Source of the DNA: Flavobacteriales bacterium | GTDB lineage: Bacteria; Bacteroidota; Bacteroidia; Flavobacteriales_E; Vicingaceae | Direction of reading: 5' to 3' | Length of the DNA stretch: 64,000 bases | Assembly (NCBI GenBank): GCA_013359255.1 | Contig: JABWCF010000011.1 | Location: 1 to 64,000, forward strand | Shown here: positions 1 to 9,106 of the stretch, one piece after another | Numbering within the stretch: position 1 is the stretch's first letter | Layout: the number at the start of each line of letters is the position of its first letter | Program-made: the position numbers and the translations under genes | The notes under the pieces: generated by a model | Databases searched by the model: none | What the model was told of the DNA's origin: nothing | What the model saw: the letters and a program-made list of their open reading frames with translations, nothing else

Positions 1-549
1 GTTAAAGGGTACTCCGGGCGGGTTTCCGCCTTGTGTGGTTTGTGAGGGGGTAATAGATATAATGGAATTATTTTCTGCCCCTACAATAAGCAAGCCTGAA
101 CGTACAGAGGCCAATGGCTCGTAAGTAGTTATATAATACTCATTCCCTAATACAGGTGTGGGTAAAATAATAGTAGCATCAGTAGTATATGCCTGATCGT
201 TAAATGCGTAAACGCTTACCGGATCATTTGCTACAATGTGTATCGCCTGAGGTTGTATCGTTTGATTAACCGTAACAATAGGATTATACATATTCGGTAT
301 AGTAATTTGAGTAGTGGTATTTTGCGTAACTGTAAAATTTTGTGTCCAACCTTGTCCGGGCATAGAAATGACTCCCGATGTATTTACATCACAGGTAATA
401 GAAACCATTGCAGTAGCAGCTCCAATGTTGGGCATAAAAGAAAACCAGAAATCTTGTCCCTGAGTAGAGTATTGTGCTTGTACGCAATTTGAGCTTCCTG
501 AAAAGAAAACAGTAAGGCTGATAATGATAATTAAAAATTTGTTTTTCAT
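1..549 (-). CDS. Partial secreted protein, IgGFc-binding-like N-terminal region (3' end outside window)
   Basis: The minus-strand frame is open from the ATG at 549-547 to the window edge, giving 183 residues without a stop. The N-terminus is a signal peptide (basic MKNK, then a hydrophobic stretch, then VQAQ). It is followed by the GQDFWFSFMPN motif, which resembles the start of IgGFc-binding-type domains found in many Bacteroidota surface proteins. The visible part is rich in Thr, Ile and Val beta-strand patterns. It is probably a large exported adhesin-like protein whose C-terminus, perhaps a T9SS sorting domain, lies beyond position 1. It is divergent from the ABC transporter at 673. The domain assignment is from motif memory only. 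Confidence 0.7.
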   Translation of the reverse strand, partial: MKNKFLIIIISLTVFFSGSSNCVQAQYSTQGQDFWFSFMPNIGAATAMVSITCDVNTSGVISMPGQGWTQNFTVTQNTTTQITIPNMYNPIVTVNQTIQPQAIHIVANDPVSVYAFNDQAYTTDATIILPTPVLGNEYYITTYEPLASVRSGLLIVGAENNSIISITPSQTTQGGNPPGVPFN

Positions 550-645
550 ATGGTTTAGGTATATTAGTTTGTGTTATGAGTTTCCAATTCCGCAACTCAG
601 ACGTTACTATTATCTTAATAGTTGCAATGATAAAAATAATAATTC

Positions 646-653
646 TATTTTTG
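646..653 (+). promoter_or_regulatory. Bacteroidota -7 promoter element (TATTTTTG)
   Basis: Exact match to TAnnTTTG, with a TTG at 622-624 about 21 bases upstream as a possible -33 element. Transcription would start near 658, about 15 bases before the TTG start of the ABC transporter, which supports that unusual start. Confidence 0.5.
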
Positions 654-672
654 CCACAAATCATAGAAAATA

Positions 673-2460
673 TTGGCAAAAAAATCAAATAAGGAAGAGT
701 TACCTAAAGCAAAACTTTCTAAAGAAAACCTTGCAAAAACATTTCGACTTTTTTCCTTTATAAAACCACTGCGGTGGAAATTTATACTCGGCTTGTTTTT
801 TTTGGGTGTTACCGGAGCAACCGCTCTTGCATTTCCTAAATTAATGGGTGATTTGATTAAATCGGCCGAACTATCCAACAGCGAAATAAATAAAATTGGC
901 ATTATTCTTCTCTTTGTTTTTGCTATACAATCGGTAGCTTCTTATTTTAGAGTTGTACTGTTTGTTTCTGTTACAGAAAACATGTTAGCAGCCATACGTC
1001 AGTCGGCATATTCCAATCTTATTAAAATGCCCATGTCGTTCTTTTCCCAAAGAAAAGTAGGAGAACTGAATAGTAGAATTGCCGCAGATATTAGTCAGAT
1101 TCAAGACACTTTTACTACCAATATTGCCGAATTTCTCAGACAAATTATTATCATCATAGGAGGTATCATTGCCATTTTTATAACCTCTGTTAAACTATCT
1201 GTATTTATGTTGGCAACCGTTCCGGTGGTAGCTATTATTGCTGTGTTATTTGGCAAATACATACGCAAACTTTCTAAACAAGCTCAGGATATGGTTGCCG
1301 AATCGAACAATATTGTGGGAGAAACGCTGCAAGGCATTGCCAATGTAAAAGCATTTACGAACGAATGGTTTGAAATTTTACGCTACAACAACAGCACAAA
1401 CAAAGTAAAAGATATTGCCATAAAAGGCGGTAAAGCAAGAGGGGCTTTTTTCTCTTTTATTATTTTTTGCTTGTTTGGGGCAATCATTTTACTGGTTTGG
1501 TATGCGGTAAAACTTCAAAATGCAGGGGAATTAACACAAGATGAACTAGTAAAATTTATACTCTATACTATTTTCATTGGTGCATCTATTGGGGGAATTT
1601 CGGAGCAATATGCTCAAATACAAAAAGCTGTAGGTGCCACTGAAAGAGTATTTGATATTATTGACAGTACCCCTGAGAATATTTCAGCAAACGAAAATAT
1701 CACACACACACCATTAGAAGGGAATGTATCTTTTCATCATGTTTCCTTTTCTTACTCATCGAGAAAAGATACAACGGTTTTAAACGACATAAATTTTGAA
1801 GTAAAAAAAGGAGAAAATATTGCTATTGTTGGACCAAGCGGATCTGGAAAATCCACATTAGTTTCTTTGGTACTTCGCTTTTACAACCCTGATTCCGGAA
1901 AAATTTTATTTGATGGTAAAGATAGTTCTACCTATTCCTTAAACTTCTTACGGAAACAGATGGCCATTGTGCCCCAAGATGTGTTGCTCTTCGGAGGAAG
2001 TATTAAAGAAAATATATTATATGGAAAACCTAATGCTACCGAAGAAGAATTGATTGATGCTGCCAAAAATGCAAATGCACACGAATTTATAATGGGTTTT
2101 CCCGAAAAATATAACACCTTAGTTGGAGAAAGAGGCATTCAGCTTTCAGGAGGGCAACGTCAACGCATTGCAATAGCCCGAGCAGTATTGAAAAATCCGG
2201 CTATACTACTGTTAGATGAAGCCACTAGTTCGCTCGATTCAGAATCGGAGCGTTTGGTGCAAGATGCCTTAAATAAATTGATGCAAAACAGAACCTCATT
2301 TGTTATTGCTCATCGTTTATCTACCATTCGCTTTGCCGATAAAATTATTGTAATAGACAAAGGAAAAATTATTGAAACCGGCACACACGAAGAGTTAATT
2401 TCTAAAAACGAGGGAGTATATAAACACCTTAGTAAGCTTCAGTTTCACAACTGGCAATAG
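673..2460 (+). CDS. ABC transporter, fused permease and ATPase (MsbA/exporter type)
   Basis: This 595-residue half-transporter has an ABC exporter membrane domain (about residues 30-320, six predicted spans) followed by the nucleotide-binding domain. Walker A GPSGSGKST is near residue 387, the signature LSGGQRQRIAIARA near 490, Walker B AILLLDEATS near 510, and the H-loop IAHRLST near 545. It would work as a homodimer exporting a lipid, drug or peptide across the inner membrane. The start is TTG at 673: an in-frame TAG at 664-666 blocks extension and the first internal Met is about 56 residues in. The next genes are convergent glycosyltransferases, so a lipid or glycan substrate is possible, but the family cannot be resolved further here. 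Confidence 0.93.
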   Translation: MAKKSNKEELPKAKLSKENLAKTFRLFSFIKPLRWKFILGLFFLGVTGATALAFPKLMGDLIKSAELSNSEINKIGIILLFVFAIQSVASYFRVVLFVSVTENMLAAIRQSAYSNLIKMPMSFFSQRKVGELNSRIAADISQIQDTFTTNIAEFLRQIIIIIGGIIAIFITSVKLSVFMLATVPVVAIIAVLFGKYIRKLSKQAQDMVAESNNIVGETLQGIANVKAFTNEWFEILRYNNSTNKVKDIAIKGGKARGAFFSFIIFCLFGAIILLVWYAVKLQNAGELTQDELVKFILYTIFIGASIGGISEQYAQIQKAVGATERVFDIIDSTPENISANENITHTPLEGNVSFHHVSFSYSSRKDTTVLNDINFEVKKGENIAIVGPSGSGKSTLVSLVLRFYNPDSGKILFDGKDSSTYSLNFLRKQMAIVPQDVLLFGGSIKENILYGKPNATEEELIDAAKNANAHEFIMGFPEKYNTLVGERGIQLSGGQRQRIAIARAVLKNPAILLLDEATSSLDSESERLVQDALNKLMQNRTSFVIAHRLSTIRFADKIIVIDKGKIIETGTHEELISKNEGVYKHLSKLQFHNWQ

Positions 2461-2464
2461 CATT

Positions 2465-3598
2465 TTAAAGGTTAGAGTAAAAGTTTATTATTTCCTCTGT
2501 CATTTTTTTCCACGAAAAACGATTTTTTTCTTTTTTTACTCCTTCAGAAAATTGTTCCTTTCGGTTATGAATAAAAAAATCACAAAGCGACTTGGCAATC
2601 ATATCGGGGTTTACCTCTACCACATAACCTGATGTAAGGTGTGTAACCATTTCAGGCAATCCTCCTACATGGGTTACCAGCATTGGCACATCAAACTGAT
2701 AGGCAATTTGGGTAACACCACTTTGGGTAGCTGTTTTGTAGGGTTGAACCACCAAATCGGCTGCCGAAAAAAAATATTTTACTTCTTCGTCCGGAATAAA
2801 TTCGTTAAAAAAAATAACATTGTTTTTTAATGAAAGGGCTTCAACCAGATTACGGTATTTAAGTTCATCTTCGTAAAACTCTCCGGCTACAATTAATTTG
2901 ATATTTAATTTACGAACCTGCTCGTTACTCATAGCCTCCAAAAGTAAATCTAGGCCTTTATAGGAACGTATAAATCCGAAAAACAGTATTACCCTTTCGT
3001 TTTCATATATATTTAATTTTTTTCTGGCCATACTGGTTTTCACCTTAGTGCCATACTGCTCGTACAGCGGATGTTGATGAAACAGTGCCTTGGGCTGTTT
3101 TAAAAATTTTCTTAAATCATCTTCTACCGAACGGGACATTACAATAAATGCATGACAAGATTTTACAAAATAGCGAGTAAGAAGTTGGTCGCCCATTCTT
3201 TTTTCATGAGGAATAATATTATCTGCCAATGCTATCACTTTGGTTTTGTGGTTTGTTTTTATTACACGGGCAATGGTGCCAAGGCAAGGAGCCATAAAGG
3301 GTAACCAGTACCGAACAATTACCAAATCGGGGTTTTCACTTTTAATTTTCAATCCGGTAAGCAACCAGTTGAAAGGGTTGATTGAATTTATTTTTGTATG
3401 AATAATTATATTAGAAGGAGCTTTTGAGGAACTATATTGAGTTTTTCCGGGAAATAAAAAATGAGGATACTGTAATGAAAAGGAAATAATTTCCACGCTA
3501 TGTCCCTTGTTTTGGAGTGCAAGGGCTAGCCTTTCGTTAAATGCGGCAATTCCGCCCCGCAGAGGAAAAGCAGGGCCAATTATTTTTATTTTCAGCAT
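2465..3598 (-). CDS. Glycosyltransferase family 4 protein
   Basis: 377 residues with the GT-B layout of GT4 enzymes. The N-terminal Rossmann half begins GPAFPLRGGIAAFNERLA, with a Gly-rich donor loop. The C-terminal half has the RVILFFGFIRSYKGLDLLLEA segment near residue 210 and a donor-binding region around VVQPYKTATQSGVTQIAY. It should transfer a sugar from a nucleotide donor to a lipid or glycan acceptor at the inner membrane. It follows the GT2 gene at 3614 by 15 bases and converges on the ABC transporter. The acceptor is unknown. Confidence 0.9.
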   Translation of the reverse strand: MLKIKIIGPAFPLRGGIAAFNERLALALQNKGHSVEIISFSLQYPHFLFPGKTQYSSSKAPSNIIIHTKINSINPFNWLLTGLKIKSENPDLVIVRYWLPFMAPCLGTIARVIKTNHKTKVIALADNIIPHEKRMGDQLLTRYFVKSCHAFIVMSRSVEDDLRKFLKQPKALFHQHPLYEQYGTKVKTSMARKKLNIYENERVILFFGFIRSYKGLDLLLEAMSNEQVRKLNIKLIVAGEFYEDELKYRNLVEALSLKNNVIFFNEFIPDEEVKYFFSAADLVVQPYKTATQSGVTQIAYQFDVPMLVTHVGGLPEMVTHLTSGYVVEVNPDMIAKSLCDFFIHNRKEQFSEGVKKEKNRFSWKKMTEEIINFYSNL

Positions 3599-3613
3599 TT
3601 GTAAAAAGCAATT

Positions 3614-4567
3614 TTATGTTAGCTTTTCCGCAATCAGATATTGATTGCGAGTTGGGGAATTACGAGAAATAAGTTCGCCTAAAAATCCTGCTAAAAAAAG
3701 TTGTGTTCCTAAAATCATGGTAACTAATGAAAGATAAAAAACAGGCCTGTCTGCAATCAGCACACCTTTTGGGTTAATAAAAAGTTTATCTATTCCTAAG
3801 TACAGGGTAATTAAAAAACCTATTACAAACATAATGGTTCCTAAAAATCCAAATAAATGCATAGGGCTTTTTCCAAAGCGAGAAACAAAAACGATTGACA
3901 ACAAATCGAGAAAGCCGTTTACAAATCGCTCTAAGCCAAACTTGGTTGTGCCGTATTTTCGCTCTTGGTGGGCTACTGCTTTTTCTCCAATTTTAGTAAA
4001 CCCTGCCCATTTAGCAATAACCGGAATATAGCGGTGCATTTCACCATATACTTCAATACTTTTTATTACTTCGTGCTTGTAGGCTTTCAGACCGCAGTTA
4101 AAATCGTGCAAATAAATGCCCGACATTTTTCGAGTAGCCCAGTTAAAAAGTTTGGTAGGAAGTGTTTTTGAAAGTGGGTCGTATCGCTTTTTTTTCCAGC
4201 CCGAAACCAAATCAAAGCCTTGCTCGGTAATCATTTTATAAAGTTCAGGTATTTCTTCGGGGCTATCCTGCAAATCGGCATCCATTGTAATTATAACTTT
4301 TCCGCAGGCTTGTTCGAAACCGGTGTTTAAGGCTGCCGATTTTCCGTAATTTCTTCTAAATCGTATGCCTTTAAAATGGGGGTTTAATTGATTTAAGCGA
4401 CTGATTACTTCCCACGACTTATCTTTGCTCCCGTCATCAATAAATAACACCTCGTAAGTAAATTGATGTTGTTGCATCACTTTGTCTATCCACTGAGCCA
4501 GTTCGGGCAAAGATTCTTCTTCGTTGTAAAGCGGAATAACTACTGATATATAAGGCGAATTATTCAT
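3614..4567 (-). CDS. Glycosyltransferase family 2, polyprenyl-phosphate type (DPM/GtrB-like)
   Basis: 317 residues from the ATG at 4567-4565. A longer reading from 4597 is possible, but it overlaps the upstream gene by 38 bases, while the chosen start gives an 8-base ATGAATAA overlap. The GT-A domain begins ISVVIPLYNEEESLPEL and has the metal-binding MDADLQDSPEE motif. The C-terminus carries two predicted membrane helices (around residues 228-255 and 277-303), typical of enzymes that load sugars onto undecaprenyl phosphate. It is probably co-transcribed with the DUF4199 gene upstream and the GT4 gene downstream. The sugar cannot be told. Confidence 0.9.
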   Translation of the reverse strand: MNNSPYISVVIPLYNEEESLPELAQWIDKVMQQHQFTYEVLFIDDGSKDKSWEVISRLNQLNPHFKGIRFRRNYGKSAALNTGFEQACGKVIITMDADLQDSPEEIPELYKMITEQGFDLVSGWKKKRYDPLSKTLPTKLFNWATRKMSGIYLHDFNCGLKAYKHEVIKSIEVYGEMHRYIPVIAKWAGFTKIGEKAVAHQERKYGTTKFGLERFVNGFLDLLSIVFVSRFGKSPMHLFGFLGTIMFVIGFLITLYLGIDKLFINPKGVLIADRPVFYLSLVTMILGTQLFLAGFLGELISRNSPTRNQYLIAEKLT

Positions 4568-5144
4568 TTGCGGTATCTGAACCATCGGGATTTTCATTAT
4601 TTTCGGTTATTTCAAAATCCGGTTTCTTTTTGAAGATAAGCCCCATTATTCCTGAAAGCAAAGCTCCAAAGATTAATCCGTAGAAGTAGCCTTTCAGTTG
4701 AGCTCCTGGAGAATAACCGGCTGCCATGCCTTTCATTTCGTCTAATGCTTTTTCTATTTCCGATTCGGGAACACCCATTTTATACATAAAGGTTTCTGTT
4801 TTTAATATTACCGCCTCTTCTATTTGCATGGGTAAGTCGGGCACAAGAACATGGTAAAAGGTAATATTGAAAGAGGTGGTTAGTATTCCGGAAATGGCGT
4901 AAATAAAAAAACATACCGAAAAAATATCCATAAAACCTACATATCCTCCCTGCTTTTTGCGCCAATGGTAAGCAATATAGGCTAAAAAAGAAATAATAAA
5001 AAGAAAAACCACAATTCCTATCCACCAACTTACTAAGTATTCTATACCCATTATGTATAAAAGCAAATTAATGATGATTTGAACTAAACCGAATATTAGT
5101 CCAAACTTGAGAACATATTCTTTTATATCGGAGAATTTAAGCAT
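4560..5144 (-). CDS. DUF4199 domain-containing membrane protein
   Basis: 194 residues with about four hydrophobic segments: two near the N-terminus (residues 10-60), one around 70-100, and one around 150-172 before a charged acidic tail ending DGSDTANE. This matches the DUF4199 family, common in Bacteroidota and often next to polyprenyl-phosphate glycosyltransferases, as here. Function is unknown. The stop overlaps the start of the GT2 gene by 8 bases, suggesting translational coupling. Confidence 0.8.
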   Translation of the reverse strand: MLKFSDIKEYVLKFGLIFGLVQIIINLLLYIMGIEYLVSWWIGIVVFLFIISFLAYIAYHWRKKQGGYVGFMDIFSVCFFIYAISGILTTSFNITFYHVLVPDLPMQIEEAVILKTETFMYKMGVPESEIEKALDEMKGMAAGYSPGAQLKGYFYGLIFGALLSGIMGLIFKKKPDFEITENNENPDGSDTANE

Positions 5145-5206
5145 CAGTTATAAGGTATTAAAATACGCTTCAAACATAAGCATAAAAAAATTGTTTGAAA
5201 AATTAG

Positions 5207-5214
5207 TACATTTG
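5207..5214 (+). promoter_or_regulatory. -7 promoter element for SRP RNA (TACATTTG)
   Basis: Exact TAnnTTTG match ending five bases before the 5' end of the SRP RNA stem. No convincing -33 element at the usual spacing. Confidence 0.6.
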
Positions 5215-5218
5215 CATC

Positions 5219-5314
5219 GGGTAAGTCTTATACGACCAGCTCCTGTTTAATCCCCCAGGTTCGGAAGGAAGCAAGGGCAAATGGTTGTAGCGGTGCGATA
5301 TAAGTAGCTTACCC
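5219..5314 (+). ncRNA. ffs: Small signal recognition particle RNA (4.5S type)
   Basis: The segment contains the conserved domain IV core CAGGTTCGGAAGGAAGCA with its GGAA tetraloop. It is closed by a terminal helix: GGGTAAG at 5219-5225 pairs with CTTACCC at 5308-5314, and TCTTAT pairs with ATATAAG further in. The RNA binds Ffh and directs co-translational membrane targeting. At about 96 bases it is the compact bacterial form. A -7 promoter box lies just upstream. It sits between the convergent end of the ccm operon and the DUF4199 gene. Confidence 0.93.
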
Positions 5315-5327
5315 ATTTTTTATGCCT

Positions 5328-7730
5328 TTATTTTGGCTTTACGGTATTTTTTATACGGTAATATGCAGCCGTTATACTTCCTAAAATCATAAGTAAACAT
5401 CCTATCCATAGTATATTTATCCAAGGAAAAATAATAGCCTGCATAATAATAAACTCGCTTTCTTTGGTTTCGCTTTCTGTTACCAAAAGTTCTATACTCC
5501 CATTATTCACATTTATATTTTGGAAGTAGAGGGTAAGTCCTAGCACGGGAATTGAATCCGGAATATTTTTTAGTACGTTACCGCTTATTACCATAACCGG
5601 ATTGCAGTAGTACAGAGAATTGGAAAGTGTTTTTACCTGCAGGTGAGCCCCCACAGCAATGTCGTTCTCTGTTAAATTATATTTTTTTTTGTCAATAGAT
5701 TTGTCTAAATACTCCAATACAAGCATACTATTGTTGGTAAAAACGGTATCGCCTACCCCAATATTCAACTGTTTTTGTTTTGGATTTTCTTGCTCATTTG
5801 CCTCCTCTAAATCGGCATAAGAAACATACGTAAAAATGTCTTTATACAAAAAGTGACGAGTATCGGGTTCGGGCACATTTCCCATTAATTTATTCGTTTG
5901 TATGCGTGGGCGTAAGTTAAATTGGTGTACAAATTCGTTTTTATTTTTTTTAAAATAGGCTACGTTATAGTAGATATTTATGCCTTCTTTTTCTTGTCCG
6001 GTGTACGAAACATAATAATCTCCCATAGGAAGGGTATCGCCACGCACCAACATAATATTTTCGGCATTTGCATCGGTTCCGGGTTCGCTTCGCATTTGAA
6101 TATTTACGCCCGAAGAGTTTACCGATATAATTTGTTTTTTTCCGGTAGAAATTAGAGCCCCTAGCATAATTAAAGCAAAGCCCACATGTGCAATAGAGGC
6201 TCCGGCTTTTTTAGCTTTACCACTTACCACTCGTAACCAAAAATCGGCATTAGAAAGTGTGGCAAATAGCGAGGCAAACAATAACAAGATATGCAACACA
6301 TATTTTATTTGCAAAAAATAAACAATGAGTATAGTAGCTGTAAGTGATGCGAAAAAACTGATTGCTATTTTTTTGAAAAACCATTTCCATTCGGTGCTGT
6401 GGTGTTTAAAAAACTGAGAACCTGCTAATATGAAACAAACAATAATGGCAAAAGGAATTTGCCACGCATTGTAATGCATAACTGCATTGTTGGGTGGTGC
6501 CATTTCTGTATTAAAAATTTTATTAAATACAGGAATAGAAGTGGTGGCTATAATTTGTAAGGCTGATAAAAATAACACAAGAGAGCCAATGAACATCCAA
6601 AATTCTCTGGAAGAAATTTTTTCTTCTTCCGTTTGCTTTGGAAATAATTTCCTTCGGTAGAATAAAATGAATACCGATAAAAAAACAAATACACTCATAA
6701 AAACAATAAGCTGACCCGGCAAGCCATCGGCAAAAGAATGTACGGAGGTTTCGCCCAACACTCCGCTGCGGGTTAGGTACGTAGAATATAATACCAATAA
6801 AAAAGAAAGAAACACAAACAAAAACATAAGCAAAATACTTTGAGGCTTTTTTTTGTTGACCAACATTAAATGTGCAGCACCTACCATTATAAGCCAAGGC
6901 ACAAGCGAGGCATTTTCTACAGGATCCCATGCCCAAAAACCACCAAAACTAAGTGCTTCGTAAGCCCATGCCCCACCCATTAATATGCCTGCTCCCAAAA
7001 AAGCAACACCTATAAACATCCATGGTAAAGAGGGTAAAATCCATTCGGTTATTTTCTTTTTCCATAAGCCAGCTATAGCAAAGGCAAAAGGAATAAGAGT
7101 TGAAGCAAAACCTAAAAATAAAACCGGAGGATGAATAGTCATCCAATAGTTCTGTAACAAGGGGTTTAAACCTCGTCCATCGAGTGATGCTAAATAATTT
7201 GGATTATTTACAAAAGGGAGGTTTACCATATCGGGGTGGTCTCTCAGAAGCAAAAAAGGACTGCTGCCAATTTTGATACCAAATACATATACTCCCAATA
7301 ACATTGAAATAAGAAAAACTTGTACTAATGCCACTACCGACATAACCGGAGCCTGCCATTTACCTGAAGTAAACAGCACAATGATTCCGAGTACTATGTG
7401 CCAAAATGCCCAAAGCAAAAAACTACCTTCCTGCCCCTCCCAAAAACACGATAAAATGTACCGGAAAGGCAATGCATTAGATGAATGTTGCCAAACATAA
7501 TGGTACTCGTACATATGTGCAAGTAGCATATAAAATAAGGTGGCGATAATTCCTAGTACAGAAAATGAATGAAGCAAAAATGAGTAAACGCCCAAATTCT
7601 TCCAGCCATCATTATTTGTATTGCTGGCTTTAAAAAAAGATAAGGCCGAAAAAAAAGCAGCGACAAATGCAAGTGCTACAAATGTATTCCCTATAAATCC
7701 AGGTAAAAGATGCTCTCCCACATACTCCAT
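5328..7730 (-). CDS. ccmF: CcmF/CcsA-type cytochrome c heme lyase subunit
   Basis: 800-residue polytopic membrane protein. The WWD-type heme-handling motif reads GGFWAWDPVENASLVPW, with conserved His in the adjacent loops (NYWMTIHPPVLFLG). About 14-15 hydrophobic segments occur, with a soluble periplasmic region at roughly residues 540-740 and a last helix near the C-terminus. The protein attaches heme to apocytochrome c in the periplasm. It is the last gene of ccmBCDEF, 14 bases after ccmE. Bacteroidota annotations often call it CcsA, but length and layout fit CcmF. Confidence 0.92.
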   Translation of the reverse strand: MEYVGEHLLPGFIGNTFVALAFVAAFFSALSFFKASNTNNDGWKNLGVYSFLLHSFSVLGIIATLFYMLLAHMYEYHYVWQHSSNALPFRYILSCFWEGQEGSFLLWAFWHIVLGIIVLFTSGKWQAPVMSVVALVQVFLISMLLGVYVFGIKIGSSPFLLLRDHPDMVNLPFVNNPNYLASLDGRGLNPLLQNYWMTIHPPVLFLGFASTLIPFAFAIAGLWKKKITEWILPSLPWMFIGVAFLGAGILMGGAWAYEALSFGGFWAWDPVENASLVPWLIMVGAAHLMLVNKKKPQSILLMFLFVFLSFLLVLYSTYLTRSGVLGETSVHSFADGLPGQLIVFMSVFVFLSVFILFYRRKLFPKQTEEEKISSREFWMFIGSLVLFLSALQIIATTSIPVFNKIFNTEMAPPNNAVMHYNAWQIPFAIIVCFILAGSQFFKHHSTEWKWFFKKIAISFFASLTATILIVYFLQIKYVLHILLLFASLFATLSNADFWLRVVSGKAKKAGASIAHVGFALIMLGALISTGKKQIISVNSSGVNIQMRSEPGTDANAENIMLVRGDTLPMGDYYVSYTGQEKEGINIYYNVAYFKKNKNEFVHQFNLRPRIQTNKLMGNVPEPDTRHFLYKDIFTYVSYADLEEANEQENPKQKQLNIGVGDTVFTNNSMLVLEYLDKSIDKKKYNLTENDIAVGAHLQVKTLSNSLYYCNPVMVISGNVLKNIPDSIPVLGLTLYFQNINVNNGSIELLVTESETKESEFIIMQAIIFPWINILWIGCLLMILGSITAAYYRIKNTVKPK

Positions 7731-7744
7731 TTCGTAATGCTAAA

Positions 7745-8143
7745 TTAAGGTTCGGTAGAAACTTCTACCATTTCGCCATTATTATATTTTGAAGGGCATT
7801 TCATTAATATTTTCTCGGCATAAAAATATTCGTCTTGCATCTGTCCGGTTAATACAATCTGTTCCGAACGTTCAAAATCCTGTGGTTTCGCTCCCTTGTA
7901 GTGCACCTTACATTCTTTTCCGTTTTTGTCTACCATATAAAAGGTAAAAAGATTGGCATTTTCCTGAGGGTTGTACACTAATTCTTTTTCTTTATTTAAA
8001 ACTCCTACCACTTGAAATGTTTTTCCTTTGGCCTGTTCTGCCTTAGAAAAATCAACAAAAGTGCTTGAATCGGCAAGAGTAGTAATAATAACTCCCACAG
8101 CAACAGCTATAATGGCAATGGCTATGATGTGCGTTTTTTTCAT
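7745..8143 (-). CDS. ccmE: Cytochrome c maturation heme chaperone CcmE, CxxxY variant
   Basis: 132 residues: an N-terminal membrane anchor (residues 5-23) then an OB-fold periplasmic domain. CcmE receives heme from CcmC and passes it to CcmF through a covalent bond, usually to His in an HxxxY motif. Here the corresponding C-terminal motif reads KCPSKY, placing Cys116 four residues before Tyr120, so this is the CxxxY form. The start overlaps the end of the CcmD-like gene by four bases. Confidence 0.92.
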   Translation of the reverse strand: MKKTHIIAIAIIAVAVGVIITTLADSSTFVDFSKAEQAKGKTFQVVGVLNKEKELVYNPQENANLFTFYMVDKNGKECKVHYKGAKPQDFERSEQIVLTGQMQDEYFYAEKILMKCPSKYNNGEMVEVSTEP

Positions 8144-8352
8144 TTCTGCTTTTGATTAGATTTTTCGATTTTATCAATTTTTCTGTCTAAAAAAAACAGA
8201 TAAGCAAAAATGCCTGCTAACACAATTCCTGCCACAGTGATTACTACATATATTTTTCCTTCTTTTCGGAAAACATCCGCCATTTCGGGTTCTTGTGCTT
8301 TTAATACAAGCGATGTTAAAAGCAAAAAACAAAGGGTTAATATTTTACTCAT
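8140..8352 (-). CDS. ccmD: CcmD family protein
   Basis: 70 residues with a signal-like N-terminus (LCFLLLTSLVLKAQ), a second membrane helix (VVITVAGIVLAGIFAYLFFL) and a basic tail (DRKIDKIEKSNQKQK). CcmD is a small membrane protein that helps release heme-loaded CcmE from the CcmABC complex. Identification rests on size, single-helix-plus-basic-tail shape and position between ccmC and ccmE. Confidence 0.82.
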   Translation of the reverse strand: MSKILTLCFLLLTSLVLKAQEPEMADVFRKEGKIYVVITVAGIVLAGIFAYLFFLDRKIDKIEKSNQKQK

Positions 8353-8372
8353 CTTTCAAATAATCTATCTGT

Positions 8373-9053
8373 TCAACAATGGATTGCTTCGTTTTGTTTT
8401 AAATTTTCTATTTTTTTTAATCGAATTTTTAGTTGCATAATCCAAATTCCTAATAGAATAAATCCTATTAAAGCAGGATAAAAAACCATTCGGAGTTGGC
8501 TATCCATATCGTACGTATTAAATCCCGGGTTCCCCCCTTTTCCCGGGTGTAAAGAATCTGTCATTCTTGGTAGTACGCCAATAAAAACCAACATCATTAC
8601 AAAGGCAAAAATATTGTAAACAGCCGAAATTCTTGCTTTCTTTTGTTCTTCTTCAACAGAGTTTCTTAAAACAATATATGCCAAATAAGCCAGCATAGTA
8701 ACTGCGGCACCATTCAACTGGGCATCATTTGTCCACCATGCTCCCCATGTGTAGCGAGCCCATACCGAACCGGTAAGTAACCCTAGTATTCCAAAAAAAA
8801 CTCCGGTATTTACAGCTTCGGAAGCTGTTATATCATGAGACTGATTTTGGGAAGAGAGATATCGAATGCTGTTAATCACTGATATTAGAAGCAATACAAT
8901 CATAGAAAACCACATAGTAACATGAAAAAATAAATTTCTGATGGTTTCATTTAAAATGGGCATACGAGGAACTTCAATTAAAAAACCAGCCATCATTGTG
9001 TAAAACAATAAGAGCATACAAACTATTTTCCACCCATGCTTCTTTATTTCCAT
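8373..9053 (-). CDS. ccmC: Heme-handling protein CcmC (CcsA family)
   Basis: 226 residues from the ATG at 9053-9051. A reading from 9152 would add 33 residues with no family similarity and overlap ccmB. Six membrane helices surround a WWD motif that reads WGAWWTNDAQLNG, differing from the more usual WGxWWxWD by an Asn before the Asp. Conserved His residues (FFHVTMW and DSLHPG) are the expected heme ligands. It loads heme onto CcmE. It lies 53 bases downstream of ccmB and 20 bases before ccmD. Confidence 0.9.
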   Translation of the reverse strand: MEIKKHGWKIVCMLLLFYTMMAGFLIEVPRMPILNETIRNLFFHVTMWFSMIVLLLISVINSIRYLSSQNQSHDITASEAVNTGVFFGILGLLTGSVWARYTWGAWWTNDAQLNGAAVTMLAYLAYIVLRNSVEEEQKKARISAVYNIFAFVMMLVFIGVLPRMTDSLHPGKGGNPGFNTYDMDSQLRMVFYPALIGFILLGIWIMQLKIRLKKIENLKQNEAIHC

Positions 9054-9106
9054 TCTATTAAATTTTGTTTCATAAATAACTACTTTAGTGTAATAAATAC
9101 CGCCAC

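Noticed and set aside
8521-8550. Two CCCGGG sites flanking a C6 run inside ccmC
   Set aside because: The frame is intact and encodes a normal loop (PGKGGNPGF); no sign of disruption or regulation.
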